In this document: positions 45,752-54,373 of the stretch, one piece after another
Layout of the letters: every line of letters begins with the position of its first letter
Position numbering within the stretch: the stretch's first letter is position 1
NCBI GenBank assembly: GCA_017302635.1
Contig: JAFLCX010000002.1
Span: 1,255,979 to 1,319,978, forward strand
Source of the DNA: Hyphomicrobiales bacterium
GTDB lineage: Bacteria > Pseudomonadota > Alphaproteobacteria > Rhizobiales > Beijerinckiaceae
Direction: 5' to 3'
Length of the DNA stretch: 64,000 nt
Position numbers and translations under genes: made by a program
Notes under the pieces: model-generated
Told to the model about the DNA's origin: nothing
Database searches by the model: none
What the model saw: the letters and a program-made list of their open reading frames with translations, nothing else

Positions 45752-47311
45752 ATGACGATCCCCAACCACGATACCGTTCTCATCATCGATTTCGGCTCTC
45801 AGGTGACGCAGCTCATCGCGCGGCGCGTGCGCGAGACCGGTGTCTATTGCGAGATCCACCCCTATCAGAAGGCCGACGAGGCTTTCCTGAACCTCCGCCC
45901 CAAAGCCATCATCCTTTCGGGCGGACCGGACAGCGTGACGCGTGATGGTTCTCCCCGCGCGCCCGAGGCTGTGTTCCAGTCCGGCCTGCCGATCATGGCG
46001 ATCTGCTACGGTCAGCAGACGACCGCCGTGCAACTCGGTGGCGTGGTTGAAGGCGGACACGCGGCGGAGTTCGGCCGTGCGGATATCGAGATCAAGGAAG
46101 CTTCGGCTCTGTTCGACAAGCTCTGGGAAGTGGGCCAGCGTTATCCGGTGTGGATGAGCCACGGTGATCGCGTCACGAAGCTCCCCGAGGGCTTCACTGT
46201 GAAAGCCACCTCCGAGAATGCGCCCTTCGCGATCGCCTCGGACGAGAAGCGGCGCATCTACACCACCATGTTTCACCCGGAAGTGGTGCACACGCCCGAT
46301 GGAGGCAAGCTGATCGCGAATTTCGTCCATAACATCGCGGGGCTAAAATCGGACTGGACGATGGGTGCCTATCGCGCGGAGATGATTGCAAAAATCCGTG
46401 AGCAGGTCGGCAAGGGCCGCGTGATCTGCGGCCTCTCGGGCGGGGTGGATTCCTCCGTCGCCGCCGTGCTGATCCATGAGGCGGTGGGCGACCAGCTCAC
46501 CTGTGTCTATGTCGATCACGGGCTGATGCGCAAAGGCGAGAGCGAGCAGGTGGTGAGCCTGTTCCGCGGGCATTACAACATCCCGCTCGTGCATGTGGAT
46601 GCCTCGGAGATTTTCCTCGGTGCGCTGGCGGGCGTTTCGGACCCCGAAGTGAAGCGCAAGACCATCGGCAAGCTGTTCATCGATGTGTTCGAGGCCGAGG
46701 CGAAGAAAATCGGCGGCGCGGAATTCCTCGCGCAAGGCACGCTCTACCCCGATGTAATCGAGAGCGTGTCGTTCTCGGGGGGACCCTCGGTCACCATCAA
46801 GAGCCACCACAATGTCGGCGGCCTGCCCGCGCGCATGAACATGAAGCTCGTGGAACCCTTGCGCGAACTCTTCAAGGATGAAGTGCGCGCCTTGGGACGC
46901 GAACTCGGCCTTCCCGAGACCTTCGTGGGTCGCCACCCCTTCCCCGGCCCCGGTCTCGCCATCCGCATTCCCGGCGAGATCACGCGCGAGAAGGCCGATA
47001 TCCTGCGCGAGGCCGACGCGATCTATCTCGACGAGATCCGCAAGGCCGGACTTTACGACGTCATCTGGCAGGCCTTCGCCGTGCTGCTCCCCGTGCGCAC
47101 GGTCGGTGTGATGGGCGACGGGCGCACCTATGATCATGTCTGCGCCCTGCGTGCGGTAACATCCGTCGATGGCATGACCGCCGATTTCTACCCCTATGAC
47201 ATGGCCTTCCTCGGCCGCACGGCGACGCGCATCATCAACGAGGTGAAGGGCATCAACCGGGTGGTCTACGACATCACCTCGAAGCCGCCGGGCACGATTG
47301 AATGGGAGTGA
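45752..47311 (+). CDS. guaA: GMP synthase (glutamine-hydrolysing)
   Basis: Aminates XMP to GMP. The 519-residue protein has an N-terminal class I glutaminase with its cysteine in AICYGQQ and histidine-glutamate in MFHPEV, the PP-loop GLSGGVDSS of the ATP pyrophosphatase domain and the C-terminal dimerisation domain with [18 protein letters not shown] precedes the ATG. A copy of the hairpin repeat lies 13 bases after the stop. Confidence 0.97.
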   Translation: MTIPNHDTVLIIDFGSQVTQLIARRVRETGVYCEIHPYQKADEAFLNLRPKAIILSGGPDSVTRDGSPRAPEAVFQSGLPIMAICYGQQTTAVQLGGVVEGGHAAEFGRADIEIKEASALFDKLWEVGQRYPVWMSHGDRVTKLPEGFTVKATSENAPFAIASDEKRRIYTTMFHPEVVHTPDGGKLIANFVHNIAGLKSDWTMGAYRAEMIAKIREQVGKGRVICGLSGGVDSSVAAVLIHEAVGDQLTCVYVDHGLMRKGESEQVVSLFRGHYNIPLVHVDASEIFLGALAGVSDPEVKRKTIGKLFIDVFEAEAKKIGGAEFLAQGTLYPDVIESVSFSGGPSVTIKSHHNVGGLPARMNMKLVEPLRELFKDEVRALGRELGLPETFVGRHPFPGPGLAIRIPGEITREKADILREADAIYLDEIRKAGLYDVIWQAFAVLLPVRTVGVMGDGRTYDHVCALRAVTSVDGMTADFYPYDMAFLGRTATRIINEVKGINRVVYDITSKPPGTIEWE

Positions 47312-47324
47312 GAGCGGCATTGGC

Positions 47325-47370
47325 GCATCCGCTTTATCCGCCAACCGGCGGCCACTTGGCGGGCGGATGC
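47325..47370 (+). repeat. Hairpin repeat, copy 5 of 5 (most diverged stem)
   Basis: Just after guaA. Outer arms GCATCCGC/GCGGATGC, inner stem CCGCCAA/TTGGCGG and loop CCGGCGGCCAC. Both stems differ from the other copies at many positions yet stay perfectly paired, while the loop keeps the CCGGNNNCCAC pattern. Confidence 0.85.
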
Positions 47371-47441
47371 CACCCTCTCAATGAAATCTCAACAGGATGC
47401 GCCTAGCGTCACCGCCGGACGAATTTCCGCCGGGGGACAAT

Positions 47442-48305
47442 ATGCTCGCAGACAATGCTCAGGCCATCCTGACGATCTATGTCAACGCGTTGAAGCCCTA
47501 TGGCCCGCTGGTGCTGTTCATTCTCGGTTTCATCGCCGTGGCGTGCTTTCTGGGGCTGCGGACGCGGGTGCTGTCGCGCAACGCCATCATCAATACGGCG
47601 ACAACCCTCGGCGTTTTCCTGGCGAATATCGCGCTGGCGCCGTTCATCTATTTCTTCGTGGTGGGGATGCAAGGCCTCTATGCCAAGCTCGGCATTCCGG
47701 CCATCAGCCCGGATTTCTGGGCGAGCGTGCCTTGGCTGGTAATGGCCATCGTCGCGGTGATCGCCAAGGATTTCTGCGATTACTGGAGCCACCGTGCGCT
47801 GCATACGCCGCTGTTGTGGCCCATCCACGCCGTGCATCACTCGGATAACCACGTGAACGGCTTCACGACCTTCCGCGTGCATGCGCTGGAAGTGGTGGTG
47901 ATGCGCGCTTTCGAGATCAGCATGCTGAGCTGGATCGGCATTCCGCCGGTGCTTGTGGCTTCGGCCTATATCGTCGCGACGTTGCACAATGCCTATGTGC
48001 ATTTCGAGGTGGATATCGATCACGGGCCGTTCAACTGGCTGCTCGCCTCGCCGCGCTTCCATCGCTGGCACCATGCCGACCAGCCGGATGCTTACGGGAA
48101 AAACCTCGCGAACATGATTCCCGCCTGGGACATGCTGTTCGGCACGTATCTCAAGGCCGGAACCTGCCACGAAAAAATGGGGCTGGAACGCGACGGCATT
48201 TCCTCGACCGATACGGTGAAGCTGATCCTCCTGCCCTTCGCGCTCTGGGCAAAACAGCTGCGCACAGCGCTGACTGGCCTTTTCAGCAGGACGCGGCGCA
48301 TCTAA
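47442..48305 (+). CDS. Sterol desaturase/fatty-acid hydroxylase family protein
   Basis: A 287-residue inner-membrane di-iron enzyme. The histidine clusters of the family are present: HRALH, HAVHH about ten residues later, and HRWHH further on, all facing the cytoplasm in known members. Four to five helices surround them. Substrates in the family include fatty acids, carotenoids and ornithine lipids; none can be assigned here. GGGGGA precedes the ATG at 47442. A hairpin repeat follows the stop. Confidence 0.88.
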   Translation: MLADNAQAILTIYVNALKPYGPLVLFILGFIAVACFLGLRTRVLSRNAIINTATTLGVFLANIALAPFIYFFVVGMQGLYAKLGIPAISPDFWASVPWLVMAIVAVIAKDFCDYWSHRALHTPLLWPIHAVHHSDNHVNGFTTFRVHALEVVVMRAFEISMLSWIGIPPVLVASAYIVATLHNAYVHFEVDIDHGPFNWLLASPRFHRWHHADQPDAYGKNLANMIPAWDMLFGTYLKAGTCHEKMGLERDGISSTDTVKLILLPFALWAKQLRTALTGLFSRTRRI

Positions 48306-48321
48306 ACACAATGCGTTTGCG

Positions 48322-48365
48322 GCATTTTCTTCACGCGAACCGGTTGCCACTTCGCTCGAAAATGC
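48322..48365 (+). repeat. Hairpin repeat, copy 4 of 5
   Basis: Between the hydroxylase gene and a small gene. Arms GCATTTTC/GAAAATGC, inner stem GCGAA/TTCGC, loop CCGGTTGCCAC. The stems match copy 1; the loop matches the consensus better than copy 1. Confidence 0.88.
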
Positions 48366-48378
48366 TCTAGTCGCCCTG

Positions 48379-48609
48379 ATGAGCCAGAAAAACGCCCAGA
48401 ATTCACGCGAGCGGCGGGCCAAGCGCCTTGCGATCCGCCTCGGCCTGCATCTGATGACCTGCCAGAAGCCGGACAAACGCGTGCTCGCGCATGGCGGCTA
48501 CATGCTGCGCGACGGCGCGACGATGAAAATCGTTTTTGGCGATGCGGAATACCTGTTCTCGGCCAGCCTCGATGATGTGGAAGCGTGGCTGGAGGAGCGG
48601 GAGCGCTAG
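48379..48609 (+). CDS. Small basic protein, 76 residues, unknown
   Basis: A short soluble protein with a basic N-terminus (RERRAKRLAIRLG) followed by a compact alpha/beta part ending in LDDVEAWLEERER. It has no signal peptide. A hairpin repeat ends 13 bases before the ATG and there is no clear Shine-Dalgarno, so the gene is plausible but not proven; its length, codon use and fit in the gap support it. It converges with the next gene. Confidence 0.6.
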   Translation: MSQKNAQNSRERRAKRLAIRLGLHLMTCQKPDKRVLAHGGYMLRDGATMKIVFGDAEYLFSASLDDVEAWLEERER

Positions 48610-48619
48610 CGCTTACGGC

Positions 48620-49030
48620 TTACCCGCGCGCGGCACGCACGACATTGCAAATGCCTTTTCGCACAGCCTCGGCCGCCGCTACCTGCCCTGCCTGAACCTG
48701 AAAAACGGCATCCACGCGCGTGCCATTTCCGGCTTTGCGGGCAACCACCCGCAATGTCTGCATCCGACCAGAACCGGAAGTCTCCTGGTGGGCGGTAATC
48801 GCGCCATATTGCTTGTCGACCCGCATACCAAGAAACCCCTCGGCCAATGTCGCCCGGGCCAGTCGATCAAGTGCCTGCGCCGGTGTTACACCGGGGAAAA
48901 CCTGCCAGCTCTTGTAAGTGATCGCGGTAACAAGCGGGACGCCATCCTGTTCAAAATTTTCGGCACAGTTTTGAGCCCGAGCGGAGGCAGAGAACCCGAA
49001 CACCAGAGCGGCAATAAGAGCGAGACGCAT
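48620..49030 (-). CDS. Secreted protein of unknown function
   Basis: A 136-residue protein with a signal peptide (MRLALIAALVFGFSASARA, cleaved near residue 19). The mature part has two cysteines (QNCAENF and GICNVV), likely a disulfide, and short strands such as LRVVARKAGNG. I do not recognise the family. Upstream (49031-49126) there is a 96-base gap to rlmE with no obvious signal. Confidence 0.68.
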   Translation of the reverse strand: MRLALIAALVFGFSASARAQNCAENFEQDGVPLVTAITYKSWQVFPGVTPAQALDRLARATLAEGFLGMRVDKQYGAITAHQETSGSGRMQTLRVVARKAGNGTRVDAVFQVQAGQVAAAEAVRKGICNVVRAARG

Positions 49031-49126
49031 GGGAAGTTCCTTCGATTGCCAGCAAATTGGCGCCAGAACAGAGAAGAAAGATTAGACGTAAACAATCACT
49101 CTGAAAACCCCGAAATTGTGTGCGCG

Positions 49127-49855
49127 CTACCCCCTGAAGCCCGTCGCGAGCACGTAAAGCTCAGATGAGCCAGCCCGACTCGAGGCCGGCTTCACATGCC
49201 GCACAACGGCGAAATCGCGCTTCAGCTCGGTGATGATCGCGCCCGTATCGCCGCCCTGAAACAGCTTGCAGCAGAAAAAACCACCCGGCGCCAACACGTC
49301 GCGCGCGAAAGCCACAGCCGCTTCGGCGAGGCCGATGATGCGCAGATGGTCGGTTTTCTTGTGGCCCGTGGTGTTCGCTGCCATGTCGGAGAGCACGCCA
49401 TCGGCGAGGCCGCCCAGTTCGGCCTTGAGGATGTCGTCGGCCTCGGGCGCCATGAAATCCATTTCAAGGAGCTTCACGCCGGGAATGGGGTCAACCGGCA
49501 GGAGATCGATGCCAACGACACGCGGATCGGCCTCGGTGGAGCCGATGCGCTCGGCCGCAACCTGACACCAGCCGCCCGGTGCGCAGCCGAGATCGACAAT
49601 CCGCTGACCCTTTTTCAGGAGCTTGTACTTGTCGTCGATCTCCTTGAACTTGAAGGCTGCGCGGCTGCGCCAGCCCTCGGCCTTGGCGCGGGCGACATAA
49701 GGGTCGTTGAGCTGGCGTTCGAGCCATTTCTGCTGGCTGGTCGTGCGTTTGTTCGCGGTTTTGAGTCGCACCGCCAAATCGCGCGCCGAGACCTTGGCCT
49801 TGCCCTTCTGCTTGCCCGGCGTATGCCCGGACGGAGGCTTCTTCGCGTCGCTCAT
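49127..49855 (-). CDS. rlmE: 23S rRNA ribose methyltransferase RlmE (FtsJ/RrmJ)
   Basis: Methylates a uridine ribose in the 23S rRNA A-loop. The 242-residue protein has the SAM motif VDLGCAPGGWCQVAAERIG, the catalytic aspartate in LSDMAANTTG, the lysine in GGFFCCKLFQGG and the glutamate in SSRAGSSELYVLATGF, completing the K-D-K-E set. The basic N-terminal tail (about 1-50) is longer than in E. coli. Its start overlaps the stop of the Ppx/GppA gene. Confidence 0.95.
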   Translation of the reverse strand: MSDAKKPPSGHTPGKQKGKAKVSARDLAVRLKTANKRTTSQQKWLERQLNDPYVARAKAEGWRSRAAFKFKEIDDKYKLLKKGQRIVDLGCAPGGWCQVAAERIGSTEADPRVVGIDLLPVDPIPGVKLLEMDFMAPEADDILKAELGGLADGVLSDMAANTTGHKKTDHLRIIGLAEAAVAFARDVLAPGGFFCCKLFQGGDTGAIITELKRDFAVVRHVKPASSRAGSSELYVLATGFRG

Positions 49856-50856
49856 CGCCTTCCGCGCCCCAGCACGCCATCTTCGCCCATCATCTCGATG
49901 AGCATGCCCTCGCGCAGGCCCCGATCGCCGATCCGCATGCTCTCAGCCGGAAAAGCGCGGCGAATGGCCTCGAAAATGGCGGCACCGGCAATCACGAGGT
50001 CGGCCCTATCGCGCCCGATGCAGCCATTGGCCGCGCGAACCTCGTAAGGCATCGCGATGAGGTTCTCGATCGCGCGATCAATCTCGGCCTTGCGCATCCA
50101 GAGGCCATCGACCTTGCGCCGGTCATAGCGCTCAAGCCCGAGATGCAGGCCGCCGAGGGTCGTGACCGTTCCCGAGGTTCCGAGCAGATGGAATCCCGAG
50201 GCAGAAACCGCCCTGCCCGCCTCTTTCATGAATTCCTGCAACCCTTCGAGCGTTTCGGCGACCATCTCCTCGAAGGTCGAGCGGGTCACCTCCACGCCGC
50301 CATGCCGCTCGGCGAGCGTCACGACACCGATGGGCAGCGAGGCCCAGGCGCGGATGCGCTTCTCGATGCCGCTCGCATGGCGGGCACCGGCCTCGCGCAC
50401 CCCAAGCCAGACGAGTTCGGTCGAGCCACCGCCGATATCGAACAGCACGACGCTTTCGGCCTGCCGATGCGCGAGTGCGGCACAGCCGGCAGCCGCGAGA
50501 TGCGCTTCCTTCTGGCGCGAGAGCACTTCGAGTTCGAGTTGGAGCTCCTCGCGCACGCGCGCCAGGAAAGCTGTACCATTCCCGGCGACACGGCAGGCCT
50601 CGGTTGTCACGAGGCGCACGCGGGCAATGCTGCGCTCATCAATTTTCCGGCGGCAGATCTCGAGCGCTTCCAGCGTGCGGCTCATCGCGCCTTCGGTGAG
50701 ATTGCCAGTTGTGGCGATCCCTTCGCCGAGCCGCACGATGCGCGAGAAGGCATCAACAACCCGAAAACTGTCACCATCCGGGCGAGCAATCAGCAGGCGG
50801 CAATTGTTGGTGCCGAGATCGAGAGCGGCATAGCGGGGTTCGCGCTGGCCGGGCAT
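49852..50856 (-). CDS. Ppx/GppA family phosphatase
   Basis: An actin-fold phosphatase acting on polyphosphate or pppGpp. The N-terminal ALDLGTNNCRLLIARP and the central DIGGGSTELVWLG nucleotide/phosphate motifs are present. The ATG at 50856 gives 334 residues. The frame is open further upstream to a TTG at 51000, so the N-terminus may be longer; no good ribosome-binding site settles it. It overlaps rlmE as ATGA, a conserved alphaproteobacterial pair. Exopolyphosphatase and GppA activity cannot be told apart from this sequence. Confidence 0.88.
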   Translation of the reverse strand: MPGQREPRYAALDLGTNNCRLLIARPDGDSFRVVDAFSRIVRLGEGIATTGNLTEGAMSRTLEALEICRRKIDERSIARVRLVTTEACRVAGNGTAFLARVREELQLELEVLSRQKEAHLAAAGCAALAHRQAESVVLFDIGGGSTELVWLGVREAGARHASGIEKRIRAWASLPIGVVTLAERHGGVEVTRSTFEEMVAETLEGLQEFMKEAGRAVSASGFHLLGTSGTVTTLGGLHLGLERYDRRKVDGLWMRKAEIDRAIENLIAMPYEVRAANGCIGRDRADLVIAGAAIFEAIRRAFPAESMRIGDRGLREGMLIEMMGEDGVLGRGRR

Positions 50857-51125
50857 GCCGAACCGTGCGGCATGCTTCCCCGGCCGCTCGCCAGAGCGCA
50901 GGAGCGGGCGTGGCGACGCCACGCCTGCGGCCGGCAGCTCCACGCCGCCCCCGCTTCCCTGTCCTTCCTCGTCCACGAACGCCGCTCCGGGCCAAACCAA
51001 TGTCGTGTTCCGACATAAACGAGGCGGCGCGCGGGAGCAAACCCCAAGCGCGCCTTGATGAAGATCATGGCTGAAAGTGGCTTGTGCCCGCAGGGTGAAG
51101 CCAGACAGGAAACGGAGTTCGCCTC

Positions 51126-51503
51126 ATGTCGCTTCAGCGCATCACACTCACCCTCGCCCGCAGCAAGGAATTCCCGGCCGGGTCTCAGGCCCACGGTTAT
51201 GAGATCATCGCTCCGCTGGATTCGGGCGGCCATCTTGATGCTGCGAGTTGGGCCAAGGCGCGCGAAGCCTGCACGGTTCGCCGGTTCTGGGGCGATGAAG
51301 AACTCGACCTCGGCCACCTCGTCCATCGTGGCGGCCCGAAGGGCGGCTCGTGGAGCTTCCACTACGATGTCGCGGGCGATGAAGACGACGAAGCCGGCTA
51401 CCGCTTTGGCGCGCACAGCTTCAATATCGGCGACTATGTCTCGATCCGCGACGATGATGGCGTGATGCACACGTTCCAGGTGAGCCTTGTGGGGCCGGCC
51501 TGA
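51126..51503 (+). CDS. Conserved-looking protein of unknown function, 125 residues
   Basis: A soluble protein without signal peptide. It begins SLQRITLTLARSKEFPAG and has tryptophan- and acid-rich stretches (RRFWGDEELDLGHLVHRGG, DVAGDEDDEAGYRFG) ending in a strand-rich IGDYVSIRDDDGVMHTF. I recall similar short proteins in other Rhizobiales but know no function. It converges with ureG, with one base between the stops. Confidence 0.72.
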   Translation: MSLQRITLTLARSKEFPAGSQAHGYEIIAPLDSGGHLDAASWAKAREACTVRRFWGDEELDLGHLVHRGGPKGGSWSFHYDVAGDEDDEAGYRFGAHSFNIGDYVSIRDDDGVMHTFQVSLVGPA

Positions 51504-51504
51504 T

Positions 51505-52128
51505 TCAAGCCGCCTTCAGCCCCAATCCGCCGCGCCTGCGCAGGAACTCGATCACGTCCGCAACCCCCTCGCCGGTGCGCAGGTTGGTGAACACGACCGG
51601 CCGCGCCCCGCGCTGTTTCGCAGCATCGGACGCCATCACGGCCAGATCAGCCCCCACATGCGGCGCGAGGTCAGTCTTGTTGATGATCAGAAGATCAGAG
51701 CGCGTGATGCCCGGCCCGCCTTTGCGCGGGATTTTCTCGCCCTGCGCGACATCGATCACATAGAGGGTGAGGTCAGCGAGATCGGGCGAAAAGGTCGCGG
51801 CCAGATTGTCACCGCCTGATTCGATCATGATCATTTCAAGCGCGGGGAATTTCCGGCGCATCTCGGCGATCGCATGGAGGTTGATCGAACAATCCTCGCG
51901 GATGGCGGTATGCGGACAGCCGCCGGTCTCGACACCCATGATGCGTTCCAGCGGCAGGGCCTGAAGCCGGCTGAGGATTTCGGCATCTTCCTGCGTGTAG
52001 ATATCATTGGTGATCACAGCAATATCGTGGTCGTGCCGCAGGCGCTGGCACAGTGCTGCGGTGAGCGTCGTCTTGCCTGAGCCGACTGGCCCGCCAATGC
52101 CCACGCGCAGGGGTCCGTGATAGGTCAT
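51505..52128 (-). CDS. ureG: Urease accessory GTPase UreG
   Basis: A 207-residue SIMIBI GTPase that delivers nickel to urease. The P-loop [10 protein letters not shown] is near residue 12 and the nickel-binding CPH motif appears in [20 protein letters not shown] is the base-recognition motif. Its start overlaps the ureF stop (ATGA). It is the last gene of the operon. Confidence 0.97.
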   Translation of the reverse strand: MTYHGPLRVGIGGPVGSGKTTLTAALCQRLRHDHDIAVITNDIYTQEDAEILSRLQALPLERIMGVETGGCPHTAIREDCSINLHAIAEMRRKFPALEMIMIESGGDNLAATFSPDLADLTLYVIDVAQGEKIPRKGGPGITRSDLLIINKTDLAPHVGADLAVMASDAAKQRGARPVVFTNLRTGEGVADVIEFLRRRGGLGLKAA

Positions 52129-52802
52129 GATCGGAACAGCCTCCCAGCCAAAGTTTCGTGTTTCATCGCCATCAGATCAGCGGTGAAAGCCGCGCCGCCA
52201 AGATCATCCAGTGTGGCGGCATCGGCCAATTTCGCCATCTCGAGAATGACGGGCTGAAGCTCCGCCAGCCGAGTCTGCGCCTCACTCTGGCCGATCACCG
52301 AAAGCCGGAGAGCGGCGGCGAGCAGATTGCCGGCGAAAGCCTGCAAATGAGCTGCGGCAAGCGGCACGATCGGCTGATCGTGAAGCCCGCCCGCGAGCCC
52401 GACCGCGACCGGAAAGGCGATCTCCTCATCCTGCGGCCAAAGGGAGGCGAGCCGCCTATGCGGCCATGCGCGCCGGATCAAGCCAAGAAAGCTCGTGCCC
52501 TGCTGCGCGCTTTCGAGCCGCCTCTCCGCCGATTGTCCGAGCGCCAGAGCAAGATCGGAGAGATCGCGCAGACGGCGTTCACCGGCCGGATCCCGCGCGA
52601 TGCGCCATGCCTCACCGATAAAGATCGCATCGTTGCGACCGGTGCCGAGCTGGATGATGTCGGAAATCCAGCACGCAAGGCTCTCTCCGCCTGTGACGAG
52701 GCCCACCTCAACGGCAGCCTCGATCCCGTGCGAATAGGCGAATCCTCCGACCGGAAAGGCCGGAGAAAACCACGCCTGACGCTGGAACTCGGCAGCGTTC
52801 AC
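52125..52802 (-). CDS. ureF: Urease accessory protein UreF
   Basis: An all-helical 225-residue protein that acts with UreD and UreG to load nickel into urease. It has the family's N-terminal [18 protein letters not shown] and the QAWFS block preceding it. The C-terminus ([16 protein letters not shown]) fits UreF. It lies between ureE (six bases upstream) and ureG. Confidence 0.94.
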   Translation of the reverse strand: MNAAEFQRQAWFSPAFPVGGFAYSHGIEAAVEVGLVTGGESLACWISDIIQLGTGRNDAIFIGEAWRIARDPAGERRLRDLSDLALALGQSAERRLESAQQGTSFLGLIRRAWPHRRLASLWPQDEEIAFPVAVGLAGGLHDQPIVPLAAAHLQAFAGNLLAAALRLSVIGQSEAQTRLAELQPVILEMAKLADAATLDDLGGAAFTADLMAMKHETLAGRLFRS

Positions 52803-52808
52803 GCGCCC

Positions 52809-53423
52809 TCAGCCGTGCTTGTGGCCGTGATGGTGATCATGATGATCGTGGTCATGATGGTGGTCATGATGGTGGTCATGCCCGCAGCCGCAGCCGGGGC
52901 CATGAGCGTGATGGTCGTGCTTGTGGTCGTGACTGTGATGGTGGCCATGCCCGTGATGATGGTCATGGTGTTCATGAGCATGCGCGTGGGTCGCTTGCGC
53001 GTAGGCGCCTCCCTCGGGGTCGAAGGCCGCCTCGATCGCGCGGACTTGGCCGCCCAGTCCCTGCACCATCGCCTCGATCACATGATCATGGCGAATGCGG
53101 AGGCGCTGCCCGATCACCTGAACCGCCAGATGCCGATTGCCCAGATGCCACGCGAGACGCAGCAGGTGCTCCGGGCTTTCGGCGCGGATTTCGGCGAGTT
53201 TCTCGGCTGCACCCATCACCTCGATAATGCGGCCATCATCAAGTTTCAGCGCATCACCGGTCCGCAGCGCGACCGCTTCAGGCAGATCAAGCAGGAAGTT
53301 CAACCCGCCCACACCCTCCATGGAAAGGCGGCGGCGATGCCGATCGTCGAAGTCGAGCACGACCGTATCCGCCGGATCGCCCTTCCAGTCGCCCTTGGCG
53401 ATGACTTCGATGGCACGGATCAT
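52809..53423 (-). CDS. ureE: Urease nickel metallochaperone UreE with long histidine tail
   Basis: A 204-residue UreE: an N-terminal peptide-binding domain (about 1-75), a metal-binding domain (about 75-140) with [14 protein letters not shown], and a C-terminal tail of 60 residues containing 33 histidines and a GCGCG patch. Such tails store or buffer nickel in other UreE proteins. Its stop is six bases before ureF and its start overlaps the stop of the MsrQ-like gene as ATGA. Confidence 0.94.
   Translation of the reverse strand: MIRAIEVIAKGDWKGDPADTVVLDFDDRHRRRLSMEGVGGLNFLLDLPEAVALRTGDALKLDDGRIIEVMGAAEKLAEIRAESPEHLLRLAWHLGNRHLAVQVIGQRLRIRHDHVIEAMVQGLGGQVRAIEAAFDPEGGAYAQATHAHAHEHHDHHHGHGHHHSHDHKHDHHAHGPGCGCGHDHHHDHHHDHDHHDHHHGHKHG
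52812..52991. repeat. Low-complexity histidine-codon tract in ureE
   Basis: CAT/CAC- and GAT/GAC-rich triplets encode the His/Asp tail of UreE. It is a triplet-biased low-complexity tract prone to slippage, not a spaced repeat. Confidence 0.85.
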
Positions 53424-54301
53424 GGGTGGACTCCTGTCGTTGGCTGCACGCGATCGGATCTAGCACGCGGCGTGCCGGCGTTGGAAGCACGGTGCGACAA
53501 CAGCGACGCCAGCGGTAGAGCAAGGGCGATGATCCCGGTCCACAGAGCCGGACGCGGCGCGAGGGCCAACATGAAATTGGCGTCGAGAACACGCCGCCAC
53601 GGCACGCCTGTCGCGAGGCCATACCACAGAGCTTCAAGCCCCGCAGTGATTGGCATGGAAAGGATCACGAGCCCGACCAAAGGCCAGAAAGTCAGTGGCA
53701 CACGCGAGCGCATGACCCGGACAGCCATCAGGACCAGAAACAGGCCAAACTGGATCACTTCTTCGTTCACGTTGATCTTCGCCTGCAGGAAGGCATGGAA
53801 AATGCCGAGGGCTGCCAGGGGATAGACAAGCCGGTGCAGCTTCTGCCAGCGCGCCGCGCCCATCCGGCGGATCGCGCCATCGGTCGAGGTGAGCCCGAGA
53901 GCCAGCATCGCCGCGAGGCTCACAAAACCGATGGTGAGATAGAAGCGCAGCACGATTTCACGGGCGACGACATAGAGGTCGTATTTCTGCTGGATGACAT
54001 AGAGCGTGAGATGGATCAGCACGTAAACCAGCGCAGAAACACCCAGAATGCGCCGGATCTGGAGGAGCTTTCCCCAGCCGGTGATCAGTCGGAACGGCGT
54101 GATCGCAAGGGCTACGAGCAGGATGCGGATCGCCCAGAGGCCGGTTTCGTGCAGCGCGACCTCAAGCGGTTTCGCGCCCAATGTGCCGTTCAGCCAATGC
54201 CCGCCGATCCACAGACCGGGCGCAATCACGCCCGCAAGCGCCAGCGCCTTCAGTGGTGCAAAGCGGCCGAGACGGTCATTCCAGGGGAGAGCGAATTGCA
54301 T
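53420..54301 (-). CDS. MsrQ-like haem-binding membrane protein inside the urease operon
   Basis: A 293-residue inner-membrane protein with six to seven helices resembling the ferric reductase-like transmembrane domain of MsrQ/YedZ. The haem-ligand-type histidines are in [11 protein letters not shown] and [22 protein letters not shown]. MsrQ feeds electrons to the periplasmic methionine sulfoxide reductase MsrP; no msrP is in the window. It lies between ureC (72 bases away) and ureE (ATGA overlap), so it is cotranscribed with urease. The C-terminal 50 residues are an added loop/helix region. Subfamily assignment is moderate. Confidence 0.78.
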   Translation of the reverse strand: MQFALPWNDRLGRFAPLKALALAGVIAPGLWIGGHWLNGTLGAKPLEVALHETGLWAIRILLVALAITPFRLITGWGKLLQIRRILGVSALVYVLIHLTLYVIQQKYDLYVVAREIVLRFYLTIGFVSLAAMLALGLTSTDGAIRRMGAARWQKLHRLVYPLAALGIFHAFLQAKINVNEEVIQFGLFLVLMAVRVMRSRVPLTFWPLVGLVILSMPITAGLEALWYGLATGVPWRRVLDANFMLALAPRPALWTGIIALALPLASLLSHRASNAGTPRARSDRVQPTTGVHP

Positions 54302-54373
54302 CAGCAGCCCATGGCCTGACAGGCGAAAACACGCAAGTCACGGCCACGCGAGCTTGCCCGCATCGATCACACC

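Noticed and set aside
52812..52991. Tandem short units that could suggest a CRISPR array or minisatellite
   Set aside because: The periodicity is codon-based (CAY/GAY) within ureE; there are no constant repeats with unique spacers.
52158..53825. A 555-residue plus-strand frame opposite ureF, ureE and the MsrQ-like gene
   Set aside because: It runs antisense through three genes with clear family motifs; its long valine/methionine run is just the complement of the UreE histidine codons.
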